A stretch of DNA of 64,000 bases from CAXBNB01 sp040222275 (GTDB lineage Bacteria > Bacteroidota > Bacteroidia > Cytophagales > Cyclobacteriaceae): NCBI GenBank assembly GCA_040222275.1, contig JAVKDJ010000013.1:251852-315851 (forward strand). Reading direction: 5' to 3'. The notes beneath the pieces were generated by a model. That model was not told where the DNA came from and did not search any database. It worked only from the letters and a program-made list of their open reading frames with translations. A program made the translations under genes and the position numbers. This document shows positions 1-8,633 of this stretch, one piece after another; position 1 is the first letter of the stretch, and the number at the start of each line of letters is the position of its first letter.

Positions 1-1317
1 TGCTACGGCAACCCCGATGTGACCACCCCTCACATAGATCAATTGGCCGCTGAGGGCGTCCGGTTTACAAAAGCGTATTCCAATTCACCGGTGTGTTCTT
101 CCAGCCGTTCCTCCCTGATTACGGGTATGTATCCTCCCAGTGTCAACAGCCACGACCACCGCACCATCAATATGACCGACCTTCCTGAAGGTATCAAACC
201 TATTACAGAATATTTCAGGAAGGCTGGTTATTTCGTTTCATTGGGAGATGCCAAAGACATGTCTAAAATGGGCAAAGCAGACTACAATTTCTTAAACAAG
301 AAAATGTATGATGGGCCCGATTGGAGTGGTAGGGCTAAAGGGCAGCCATTTTTCGCCCAGGTGCACATCAAATACCCCCATCGGACTTTTGAAGAGCATG
401 TGAAAAATCCAGTGGACCCCAACAATGTGGCCCTGCCGGCATGTTACCCTGACCACCCTCTGCTTAGGGCGGATTGGGCACTGTACCTGGAGAGTGTGCA
501 GCATTGTGACGATTACGTTGGAAAAATACTGAAAAGGCTGGAAGATGAAAGCCTTGCTGACAATACCATCGTGTTTTTCTTTGGGGACCATGGACGGCCA
601 CATTTAAGGGATAAACAGTTTTTGTACGAAGGAGGGATAAAAATTCCATTGATAGTAAGGTGGCCGCAGAAGTTGAAACCAAAGGTGGATGGGCAATTGG
701 TCAGCCTGGTGGATGTAGCAGCCACATCCCTGAATTTGGCGGGGATCAAACTTCCTGAACATTTGCAGGGGCAGGTTTTCCTTGGGGAAAAGGCAAACGA
801 ACGAGAGTACGTCTATGCATTTCGCGACAGGGCTGGTAATGCGGTGGACAACATCCGGAGCATAACCGATGGCCGCCACAAGCTAATATGGAACCGCATG
901 GCAAGCACGCCGTACATGCAGCTGTCCAGCTACAAAAAAGCCCAATATCCCGCTTTTACTTTGTATAAAGTACTCCATGCCCGGGGGCAGTTGCAAAAGC
1001 CGTTCAACCTTTTCATGGCAGAGAAAAGACCTGAAATCGAACTGTATGACCTGGGCAAAGACCCGATGGAAGCCCACAATCTGGCCGACAATCCGGCTTA
1101 TTCGGATATCAAAAAAGAGCTTTTTGACAATCTAAAAGATAGAATGCCCGCATTCGAAAAAAATATGGTGCCGGAAACATCGGAGACAACCGCAAAAGCC
1201 AAACAAGGAAGCTACAACTACTATGTCAGCCTGATGGAAAAAAGAGGCCTTGATCCCGATATCTCAGATGAAGACTACTTGAAGTATTGGGAGAAAAGGT
1301 TATTGAACCAAAATTAA
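1..1317 (+). CDS. Family S1 sulfatase, 5' end cut by window edge
   Basis: Formylglycine-dependent sulfatase, expected to remove sulfate esters from an oligosaccharide. The reading frame is open from base 1 and begins inside the protein (CYGNPDVTTPHIDQL), so no start codon is visible; a GTG at 19 is internal. The CxSxR signature (CSSSR) starts at base 94, and this Cys is the residue normally converted to formylglycine. A second metal-site motif, FFFGDHG, lies near base 575. Roughly 40-60 N-terminal residues are missing, including the signal peptide and the first Asp-Asp metal ligands. The general layout resembles the heparan N-sulfatase-like branch of S1, but the true substrate is more likely a sulfated galactan because a GH86 and a GH29 follow on the same strand. 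Subfamily not assigned. Confidence 0.9.
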   Translation, partial: CYGNPDVTTPHIDQLAAEGVRFTKAYSNSPVCSSSRSSLITGMYPPSVNSHDHRTINMTDLPEGIKPITEYFRKAGYFVSLGDAKDMSKMGKADYNFLNKKMYDGPDWSGRAKGQPFFAQVHIKYPHRTFEEHVKNPVDPNNVALPACYPDHPLLRADWALYLESVQHCDDYVGKILKRLEDESLADNTIVFFFGDHGRPHLRDKQFLYEGGIKIPLIVRWPQKLKPKVDGQLVSLVDVAATSLNLAGIKLPEHLQGQVFLGEKANEREYVYAFRDRAGNAVDNIRSITDGRHKLIWNRMASTPYMQLSSYKKAQYPAFTLYKVLHARGQLQKPFNLFMAEKRPEIELYDLGKDPMEAHNLADNPAYSDIKKELFDNLKDRMPAFEKNMVPETSETTAKAKQGSYNYYVSLMEKRGLDPDISDEDYLKYWEKRLLNQN

Positions 1318-1545
1318 TCCCTTCAAAAATAGTACTGCTCAGGGGTGTTTTCAGATAATCAAACGGAGGTAAAATACCCCTCAAATAGAGGTGTAACTAA
1401 ATCACCCTTCTTTTAAGTACAAAATTTCACCCCTCCCTGCCTGATCTACCGCCTACTTTTACCAAAGTAAATAGGAGCGGGCCATTCAGGCTTTTGAATG
1501 CTATTGTCCACTTTAATCTTAATGCATCAATTAACAACATACGAC
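1318..1545. other. Intergenic region between sulfatase and GH29 gene
   Basis: No gene is seen in these 228 bases. They contain several short runs related to AGGGGTG and CACCCCT and an imperfect hairpin around CCTACTTT/AAAGTAAATAGG at about 1451-1474, shortly before the GH29 start. None makes a convincing terminator with a T-tract. Confidence 0.4.
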
Positions 1546-3105
1546 ATGAAGTCAACATTTATTAGAATATCATTTTACCTGCTGATTACCTTTTGTTGGA
1601 ATACTCAAGTACAATCGCAGGACAACCAAAAATACGATTCCGATTGGGAATCTTTGAGCCAGGTAAACCCAGCGCCGGACTGGTTCAGAGATGCCAAATT
1701 TGGCATTTATGCCCATTGGGGCCCGGTATCATCTGCTTTCGTAGATGCCGACCCTACCAAATGGTATGCGGGCTGGCATGGTATGAAAATGTATGACAAT
1801 GGCAAACTGGACAAAGAAAAAAAAGGGAAGCCAACGACCAACTACCTCCATCACAAGAAAAAGTATGGAGACCCGAAAAAATTCGGATACAAACATATCA
1901 TTGAGCAATTCGACCCGTCTGCATTTGATGCCGTCAAATGGGCCGAACTATTCGCACAGTCTGGGGCCAAATTTGCCGGGCCTGTGGCCATGCACCACGA
2001 CAACTTCGCTATGTGGGACAGCAAGGCCACCCGTTGGAACTCCATGAACTATGGTGGCATAGATCCATCTGCTGAATTGAAAAAGGAAATAGAAGCCAGG
2101 GGTATGAAATTTATGGGCTCCTTTCACCATGCCTTCACCTGGAAGTATTTTGCCACAGCCCACGCCTATGGTGGTGTAGCACCAGAAGATTATGACCTTT
2201 ATACCGATCCGCACGAGCTGGATTCTGATACCCCGTCCGAGCGTTTTTATAGCGAGTGGTGGGCCAAGCTGAAAGAATTTATAGATGTTTACCAGCCTGA
2301 TTTGATTTGGTTCGACTGGTGGTTGGAGAATATGACAGAAGAATGCCGTACTGATTTTCTGGCTTATTACTACAACAAAGCACAGGAATGGAACAAAGAA
2401 GTGGTGGTTTGCTACAAAGAGAGCACTTTCAACGAGCAAACTGCCATAAAAGATTACGAAAGAGGGCGACCAAACCAACCAAAGGATGCTGTTTGGCTGA
2501 CTGACACCTCTCCCGGGGCATGGTTTTACCGTCCCAATGCCCAATTCAAAACCCCAAATGAGCTGATCGATATTTTGATTGACATAGTAGCCAAAAACGG
2601 TTCTATGTTGCTGAATGTGCCACCTAACCCCGATGGCTCTATTCCTGAAGAAATCGTGTATTTGCTCAAAGAAATGGGGGGATGGCTGAGTGTAAATGGT
2701 GATGCCATTTATGGCACACGCCCCTGGACAATATTCGGTGAGGGGCCTACAAGGCTTCCGGAAGGTGGCCACAAAATTGAAAAACTTAAAATTGCCTACA
2801 AAAACTCTGATATTCGATTTACAAAAAAATCTGACAAGGAGTTTTACGCCATAGTGATGGACAAGCCTGCTGATGAAATTGTGATTAAATCATTAAGCAC
2901 AGAAATTGGTGTATTGAATTCCAGGATAGAAGAAATCAAACTTCTCGGAAGCAATGAGCCCATCCGGTGGGAGCGAAACGAACGTGGACTTGTAATCAAA
3001 GCCCCAGGGTCATTGCCGAGCGATTATGCCAGTGCTTTCAAAATCACCCTGGAAGGATATACGGAAAACAATATCGGTGGAGCTGTAGAGGCCCATGTGG
3101 AATAA
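1546..3105 (+). CDS. GH29 glycosidase (alpha-L-fucosidase family; possibly alpha-L-galactosidase)
   Basis: Retaining exo-glycosidase of family GH29, 519 residues from the ATG at 1546. This start is preferred over the TTG at 1498 because it gives a clean signal peptide (MKSTFIRISFYLLITFCW...), indicating export. The N-terminal catalytic barrel carries PDWFRDAKFGIYAHWG, followed by AMHHDNFAMWDS and GSFHHAFTW. The predicted nucleophile is Asp257 in DLIWFDWWLE, the position of the conserved WFD motif. A beta-sandwich C-terminal region follows (after about residue 400). Known GH29 members in porphyran loci remove alpha-L-galactose (or its sulfated form) rather than L-fucose. Given the adjacent GH86 and sulfatases, that activity is the better guess here, but this is inference. 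Same orientation as the sulfatase upstream and the GH86 gene 55 bp downstream. Confidence 0.92.
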   Translation: MKSTFIRISFYLLITFCWNTQVQSQDNQKYDSDWESLSQVNPAPDWFRDAKFGIYAHWGPVSSAFVDADPTKWYAGWHGMKMYDNGKLDKEKKGKPTTNYLHHKKKYGDPKKFGYKHIIEQFDPSAFDAVKWAELFAQSGAKFAGPVAMHHDNFAMWDSKATRWNSMNYGGIDPSAELKKEIEARGMKFMGSFHHAFTWKYFATAHAYGGVAPEDYDLYTDPHELDSDTPSERFYSEWWAKLKEFIDVYQPDLIWFDWWLENMTEECRTDFLAYYYNKAQEWNKEVVVCYKESTFNEQTAIKDYERGRPNQPKDAVWLTDTSPGAWFYRPNAQFKTPNELIDILIDIVAKNGSMLLNVPPNPDGSIPEEIVYLLKEMGGWLSVNGDAIYGTRPWTIFGEGPTRLPEGGHKIEKLKIAYKNSDIRFTKKSDKEFYAIVMDKPADEIVIKSLSTEIGVLNSRIEEIKLLGSNEPIRWERNERGLVIKAPGSLPSDYASAFKITLEGYTENNIGGAVEAHVE

Positions 3106-3160
3106 CCCTGATTTGGATAGAGAACGGAACGGGGCATGTCCCAATGTAATAGGCCAACCT

Positions 3161-5392
3161 ATGCTTGAATTGAAAGCCTTACCCATGATCAACCTACAGT
3201 TTTCTTTTTTGACCCTCATGGGACTGTTATGGAGTCTTTCCACCCAGGGTCAGGATATAGTTGACATCAATCTCGATGTGAAACATTCAGTAGGAGGGGT
3301 ATCCGAATTGGACCGAACCAAGTATATGCTGGTGCATGCCGGAGTAGATGACAATTGGCCAAGCGATGCTTTTCAAAAACAGTTTCTGGAAGATTATGAT
3401 GTTTATCTGGGACGCAACAATGGGTCATTGCCCTGGAATTTGTCAATATGTGAAGAAGACCCCAACAAACCAGGCTGGCCGAGTGTGTCCTATTTGCAAG
3501 CAGAGGGGGAGAAGCAGGTCAACAACTACAAGGCCAAAACGAACGAACACCTGTATGAAAGCCGTACTTCCCGCTATATGATGGGAGGCCAGGAGGGTAT
3601 GTATCCCAATGGCCAGCACGAGATCAATCCTCAAAAACAAGGACTGCTAAATTGGACAATGGCAAAAGATGGGTACAAGCCTTTGGCTGAGTTTTATGCC
3701 AACTACTTCAAATATTTTTTTGGTAACGGGGGTGCCAACGGACAGCCAAAACCAGTGTATGTGGAAGTCATGAACGAGCCATTTGTAAAGGCCGGCAGTC
3801 TGGGAACAACCCGCGACAACCTGACTCAGATGCACAGTGTAGTAGCAAAGCGCATCAGGGAATTGAACCCGGACATAAAGGTAGGAGGGTACAGTGCGGC
3901 CCACCCGGCTTATGAGGCTACAGATTTTAACCACTGGGTGAAAAACTGGAAGACATTCATAGATGGGGCTGGTGCTGACATGGATTTTTTTGCACTGCAT
4001 TTGTACGATAATGTCCAAAAAGTGCCTGAAGAGGGGCAATATAGGGCAGGTAGCAATGTGGAGGCCATATTGGATATGGTGGAGCACTATGGTTATCTAA
4101 AGCTGGGGGAGGTGAAGCCATTTTGTATATCGGAATATGGCTGTTTGAATACCGAAGGTGAGCCTTTTTCGAAAGAGCGCGACTGGAACAACCTTAGGTC
4201 ATTCAACACCATCATGATGCAACTGCTGGAAAGGCCAGATGTGATCGATCAGGCCTTGCCCTTTATTTTGCTGAGGCCGGGAGCCTGGTCTGTGCACAAA
4301 GAAACAGGACAGCCGTATGCACACCGGTTGTTTCGGCAAAAGAAAGAACTGGCTGGTGAAACCGGCGAAGAGTGGGTTTATACCGAAATCGTAAAATTTT
4401 ATCAGTTGTGGGCCAATGTAAAAGGCACAAGGGTAGATACCAAATCAACAAACCCGGATACCCAGGTAGATGCTTATGTTGATGGAAACAAAGCCTATGT
4501 GGCTATAAACAACCTCCACCATACCACCCGAAAAGTGAACCTCAATCTGGATGGATTCGGAGATGCCACAGTTCAATCGGTTCTGGTCAGGCACCTGCAC
4601 ATGGAGAATGCCGGGGTTCCAGCCCTGGATGAAAACGCAGGTACCTCTGCCCCCGATCAAATTGATATTGGCCGTGAAGCGACTGTAATTTTGGAATACA
4701 CTTTTGACAAAGATATTGGCATCACGAATACGTCAGACGAAACAAAATATTTTGCAGGTTCCTACTTCCAGCCTATTACCGCCAATCAGCAAATTGAATT
4801 CACCATCAATGGTGTGGCAAGCGCTGACCATGGGGAGGTTATATTGAGGTTAGGTGTCGGAAGGGATCATGGAAAATCATTAAGCCCGTCTTTAAAAGTG
4901 AATGGATCGACGGTGGAGGTGCCAACCAACTGGCGAGGTAATGACCAATCCGGAAGAGACCGGTTTTTCGGAGTTCTGGAAATTCCAGTGCCTTATGAAT
5001 TACTGGAAGTTGACAATGCCGTTTCGGTGGTATTTCCAGATGCAGGCGGCCATGTGAGCAGTGTGCAGCTACAGGTATTTAATTTTAGCCGAGAGATAGT
5101 AAGGAGCGAGGAAAAGAAGGTGGAACCACCCGTAACTGGGTTTGAAGATAGCGGGCTCTGGAAACCAGAGATATATCCCAACCCAACTTCACAAAAGATT
5201 TATTTCAAAAACATTCCCGAACGATCAGCGGCATTTTCCATGACCAACCTGATGGGCATGCCACTGAAAACCGGAACTATTTTGGGCCATTCGGGCTCCA
5301 TTGATATATCTGATGTGTCAAACGGGATATATCTACTAAGAATTAAATATCAGAACCAGGAAAATATACTGAAGGTTATCAAAGCAAACTGA
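3161..5392 (+). CDS. GH86 beta-agarase/porphyranase with T9SS sorting domain
   Basis: Endo-acting galactanase of clan GH-A, most like family GH86, cleaving agarose or porphyran. A signal peptide (WSLSTQGQD cleavage region) is followed by the family's N-terminal block (DVKHSVGGVSELDRTKYMLVHAG). The predicted acid/base is Glu206 in YVEVMNEPF and the nucleophile Glu325 in FCISEYG. C-terminal beta-sandwich domains end in a type A T9SS sorting domain (IYPNPTSQKIYF ... GIYLLRIKYQNQENILKVI), so the enzyme is predicted to cross the outer membrane and be secreted or surface-attached. The start is uncertain between ATG 3161 (gives a Lys in the n-region) and ATG 3185; the frame also extends back into the preceding gene. 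The assignment to GH86 rather than another GH-A family rests on recognised motifs only. Confidence 0.82.
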   Translation: MLELKALPMINLQFSFLTLMGLLWSLSTQGQDIVDINLDVKHSVGGVSELDRTKYMLVHAGVDDNWPSDAFQKQFLEDYDVYLGRNNGSLPWNLSICEEDPNKPGWPSVSYLQAEGEKQVNNYKAKTNEHLYESRTSRYMMGGQEGMYPNGQHEINPQKQGLLNWTMAKDGYKPLAEFYANYFKYFFGNGGANGQPKPVYVEVMNEPFVKAGSLGTTRDNLTQMHSVVAKRIRELNPDIKVGGYSAAHPAYEATDFNHWVKNWKTFIDGAGADMDFFALHLYDNVQKVPEEGQYRAGSNVEAILDMVEHYGYLKLGEVKPFCISEYGCLNTEGEPFSKERDWNNLRSFNTIMMQLLERPDVIDQALPFILLRPGAWSVHKETGQPYAHRLFRQKKELAGETGEEWVYTEIVKFYQLWANVKGTRVDTKSTNPDTQVDAYVDGNKAYVAINNLHHTTRKVNLNLDGFGDATVQSVLVRHLHMENAGVPALDENAGTSAPDQIDIGREATVILEYTFDKDIGITNTSDETKYFAGSYFQPITANQQIEFTINGVASADHGEVILRLGVGRDHGKSLSPSLKVNGSTVEVPTNWRGNDQSGRDRFFGVLEIPVPYELLEVDNAVSVVFPDAGGHVSSVQLQVFNFSREIVRSEEKKVEPPVTGFEDSGLWKPEIYPNPTSQKIYFKNIPERSAAFSMTNLMGMPLKTGTILGHSGSIDISDVSNGIYLLRIKYQNQENILKVIKAN

Positions 5393-5447
5393 ACCTTTAT
5401 TAGGCCTGGCTGGGCAAACGTACTATTGACCGTGATGGCATGAAAAA

Positions 5448-5483
5448 CCCCTGACAATGATAAAAAAATCATCGTCAGGGGTT
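5448..5483. terminator. Bidirectional intrinsic terminator between convergent genes
   Basis: The arms CCCCTGACAATGAT (5448-5461) and ATCATCGTCAGGGG (5468-5481) pair with one mismatch around an A-rich loop. It sits between the convergent GH86 (+) and sulfatase (-) genes and could serve both, although the T-tracts are weak on either side. Confidence 0.7.
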
Positions 5484-5506
5484 TGGTTTGATATGGGTAA
5501 GTCCTT

Positions 5507-7048
5507 TTAACTGTTGGGTGTGCCCGGTTCAAGTTGGGCATAAATTTCATCCAACATCAACTCATCTCCCATCGAGTTTTGCAATTCCATGAGGTCTTTA
5601 AAAAGGGTTCTGACCTTTTCCTGATATTCGGGGTTTTCAGATAAATCGGTGATCTCATTGGGGTCATTTTTCAAATCAAACAACTGCACTTTGCTGATTT
5701 CAGGAAATACCAGCAACTTGAACCCATCTTTTCTAATCATCCTTTGAAAATTGACATAGGCACCATAGACAGCATCGTAGTGGCTTTCAGTCTTTTGCCC
5801 TTTTACAATGTCCATAAAACTGTTGAATTCTACATAAGAGGGCTTCTGAATACCGGCCAGTTCCAGGCTTGAAGCCATAATGTCCTGTAGGTAAACATCC
5901 TGGCTCAGTTTCTGCCCTTTGGGTACATCAGGCCCTACTACCATCAGCGGCACGCGAATGCTGTGGTCAAACAGGGTTTGCTTTCCTATTAACCCATGCT
6001 GACCTACCGATAGCCCGTGATCTGCTGTGAAAAAGATGTAGGTGTTGTCCATCTTTCCTGTGGCCTCCAGGGCATCCAGTATTTTGCCTATTTGCTCGTC
6101 GAGGTGGGTGATGATGGCATAGTATTCCTGTCGGTGTTTTTTCACTGCATATTCTGTACGGGGAAATGGCGCAAGTGCCTCGTCCCTCAACCCCGGGTTG
6201 TTGCCTATTTCATCCTTCCAGGGGTATTCAGGAAGGAAGCTCTCTGGCACTTTGATGTTTTCCAATGGATACATATCCACAAACTTCTGTGGCGCCTGTC
6301 GGGGGTCGTGCGGGGCATTGAATGCCAGGTACATGAAAAAAGGATCCTCTTTTTTGGAGGCATCAGCTATGAAGTCCAGTGCATCGTCTTTTACTACCTC
6401 GCTCCAGTGTTTTCCTCCTTGCCAAAACCCACCATGGGTGGTGTCGGTTGGTAGCCAGGAATTGTCGTTTTCATCAAGCGGACGGCCATAGCCTACTGGC
6501 ATGTAGTTGTTCCAGTCCTTCATATCTCCGGATTCTTCTTTCCATTTTTTTATGGCAGCACCCAGTTCGCCCCTACGGTCGCCAGGCATGCCTGGACGGA
6601 TGTGCTCAGCACGGTCAAACAACTGACCGGCAGGGGCCGCTACATGCCATTTTCCTGTCATGTAGGTGTTGTACCCTTGTTGTGACATTAGTCTGCCCCA
6701 GGTTTGGTTGAGGGCCGTAGAGTCCTTTTTGTTCCAAAGGCTCTCTTTTTCTTTGGCATTCCATATAAAGGCACCTGAATTGATCATTGTGCGGGAAGCC
6801 ACACACACGGCACCATGCCAGCCACCCATGTTGTAGGCGTGGGTAAATGTGGTGCCGGCATTCACCAGCTTGTCCAGATTGGGGGTCTGGATTTCGTTGT
6901 AACCCAATGCCCGCACTGTTTCATAAGTCTGGTCATCGGTATAGATGAATACTATGTTTGGAGGGCTCTTTTCTTCAGGGCTATTATTCTGTACACAACT
7001 GGATGCTATCACGAGCAAAATCAGGATCAAATGGAATGGTTTTTTCAT
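5507..7048 (-). CDS. Lipoprotein sulfatase, family S1
   Basis: Secreted sulfatase of 513 residues, predicted to be lipid-anchored (lipobox LLVIASSC, Cys18). The metal-binding pair is in FIYTDDQ (Asp38, Asp39). The signature is CVASR with Cys82 as the future formylglycine, and HGLSVGQHGLIGKQTLFDHSIRVP supplies further metal and sulfate ligands. Length is usual for the family. It lies downstream of susD on the same strand but beyond a terminator, so it may have its own promoter. Expected role is desulfating porphyran or agar fragments at the cell surface or in the periplasm. A formylglycine-generating enzyme is needed but is not in this window. Confidence 0.93.
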   Translation of the reverse strand: MKKPFHLILILLVIASSCVQNNSPEEKSPPNIVFIYTDDQTYETVRALGYNEIQTPNLDKLVNAGTTFTHAYNMGGWHGAVCVASRTMINSGAFIWNAKEKESLWNKKDSTALNQTWGRLMSQQGYNTYMTGKWHVAAPAGQLFDRAEHIRPGMPGDRRGELGAAIKKWKEESGDMKDWNNYMPVGYGRPLDENDNSWLPTDTTHGGFWQGGKHWSEVVKDDALDFIADASKKEDPFFMYLAFNAPHDPRQAPQKFVDMYPLENIKVPESFLPEYPWKDEIGNNPGLRDEALAPFPRTEYAVKKHRQEYYAIITHLDEQIGKILDALEATGKMDNTYIFFTADHGLSVGQHGLIGKQTLFDHSIRVPLMVVGPDVPKGQKLSQDVYLQDIMASSLELAGIQKPSYVEFNSFMDIVKGQKTESHYDAVYGAYVNFQRMIRKDGFKLLVFPEISKVQLFDLKNDPNEITDLSENPEYQEKVRTLFKDLMELQNSMGDELMLDEIYAQLEPGTPNS

Positions 7049-7100
7049 TTCTATAATTTAGTAAGTGTTTAGTGCAGGTCAAATATGGCGATTTCTCATC

Positions 7101-7134
7101 AAAAAAGAGGGGTAGTCTTCAAACTACCCCTCTT
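7101..7134 (-). terminator. Intrinsic terminator after susD
   Basis: A perfect 12-bp inverted repeat, AAGAGGGGTAGT / ACTACCCCTCTT, with a 6-base loop. On the minus strand it is followed by a run of T residues (A-run at 7101-7106 on the plus strand). It ends the leftward susC-susD transcript before the sulfatase gene. Confidence 0.85.
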
Positions 7135-7172
7135 AATATGGTCAATTTGCACCTCAAAAATTGGCCAAAAAT

Positions 7173-8609
7173 TTACCAATCGGTATTTTGAACAAGGTTG
7201 GGGTTCAATTTTATTTGTGCATCTGGAATGGGGAACATCAGCATAAAGTCTTCCACATTTTTTCCCTGGGCGCGCATGGTGGATAGAAACTGGTTTCTCC
7301 GCTTCAAATCCCAGGCCCTCTGTCCTTCAAAAGCCAGTTCAAACCTTCTTTCCTCCAGCACAGCTGTTCTGAAAGCATCCTGGCTCAACCCGGAAAGGTC
7401 AGGCAAATCTGTATCTACTCCGTTCCTGGCCCTTTCCCTTACCCTGTTGATCCAGGTATATTTGTCGTTGTTGGCAGGATCGGTTTCGTTCAGTGATTCT
7501 GCAGCTATCAACAGGATGTCAGCATACCTCATCACTGTGTAGTTTACGCCAGACTGGAATTCAGCCGATCTGTCATCGAATTTATTGATGTAGTAGGGGA
7601 AAGTCCCTCCATATACTTCATCCATGGTCACTGTGCCGGATACACCATCTATATGTTCGTAGCTGTCGGCAATGGTGGCAGAACGACGGTAAGAAACCGG
7701 GTTGTCTGCTACAAACTCTGCCGATGGGGCATAGGACCCACCCACAATAGTGCCTGCCCAAAAGGAGTTGCCATAAGGGCCGGATGGTGCCCTGGGGCCA
7801 AAGCTACCGGGAATACCATTGTGCCGCTCACCAACAAGATATTGTGCCTGAAAGATATGCTCAATGCCATTGTCATTGGCTGGCTTGAATATATCGGCAT
7901 AGTCTGCAAAGAGGTCGTACCTGCCTGAATTGATGATGGTTTTGGCATGTGAAAGGGCATTGGCATAGTCCCCACGGTATAGGTATATCCTGGCCAGCAT
8001 GGCATTGGCAATATCGGAATTGATCCTGCCATCGGCACTGGTAGGCTCCAGTTCGGTAGCCGCATTGCCCAAATCCCTCAAAACCAGTTCATATATAGCT
8101 TCTTCTGTTGCCCTGCTGGCATTTACGGCATCAAACCCAATCGTAGGTGTCTCATACAAAGGTACACCGCCCATTAGCCGTACGAGGTTCCAATAGTACA
8201 GTGCCCGGAGGGCTTTGGCTTCAGCAATCAAATCTGCTTTCCTGCCAGCTTCAAAGTCTATGTTTTCGGTATAAAATATAACTTCGTTGGCCCTGTTGAT
8301 TCCCTGGAATGCACTTGACCACAAACCACCCATTACATCGCTGTTGTAGGTGAATTCGTCCCATGCAAACTGGTCGGAGACGATTGGGGAGATGGTCGCA
8401 TTGTCTGCGTTCATTTCGCCATATTGCAGGGCGTTTCCTCCGTAAAAGGAGTAGATGTTGCTATACGCACCATATAGCCCTGCCAGGGCATCACCTTCAG
8501 ATTGATAAAAACTACTCAGGCTTATATTGCTGGGAGGATTTTCTTCCAGCACACTTTCACATGCCCCTAAGATCAGGGTGCAAAGCATTAACTTAAATAT
8601 CTTTTTCAT
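7173..8609 (-). CDS. susD: SusD/RagB-family glycan-binding lipoprotein
   Basis: Surface lipoprotein of 478 residues that caps the SusC transporter and binds oligosaccharides. The lipobox is LILGACES (Cys17). Typical SusD features are the N-terminal SLSSFYQSEGDALAGLYGAYS block, the tetratricopeptide-like helices with EAKALRALYYWNLVRLMGGVPLYE, and the C-terminal RFELAFEGQRAWDLKRR and MLMFPIPDAQIKLNPNLVQN motifs. It starts 24 bp after the susC stop codon and is surely co-transcribed with it. The ligand is inferred to be agar- or porphyran-derived from the neighbouring enzymes. Confidence 0.95.
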   Translation of the reverse strand: MKKIFKLMLCTLILGACESVLEENPPSNISLSSFYQSEGDALAGLYGAYSNIYSFYGGNALQYGEMNADNATISPIVSDQFAWDEFTYNSDVMGGLWSSAFQGINRANEVIFYTENIDFEAGRKADLIAEAKALRALYYWNLVRLMGGVPLYETPTIGFDAVNASRATEEAIYELVLRDLGNAATELEPTSADGRINSDIANAMLARIYLYRGDYANALSHAKTIINSGRYDLFADYADIFKPANDNGIEHIFQAQYLVGERHNGIPGSFGPRAPSGPYGNSFWAGTIVGGSYAPSAEFVADNPVSYRRSATIADSYEHIDGVSGTVTMDEVYGGTFPYYINKFDDRSAEFQSGVNYTVMRYADILLIAAESLNETDPANNDKYTWINRVRERARNGVDTDLPDLSGLSQDAFRTAVLEERRFELAFEGQRAWDLKRRNQFLSTMRAQGKNVEDFMLMFPIPDAQIKLNPNLVQNTDW

Positions 8610-8633
8610 AATACTGTTCTTTTCGATTTACTA

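Noticed and set aside
1948..2772. Long open frame of 274 codons on the minus strand inside the GH29 gene
   Set aside because: It lies completely opposite a gene with clear GH29 motifs, has no recognisable domain, and its translation is rich in Cys, His and Trp as expected for a shadow frame.
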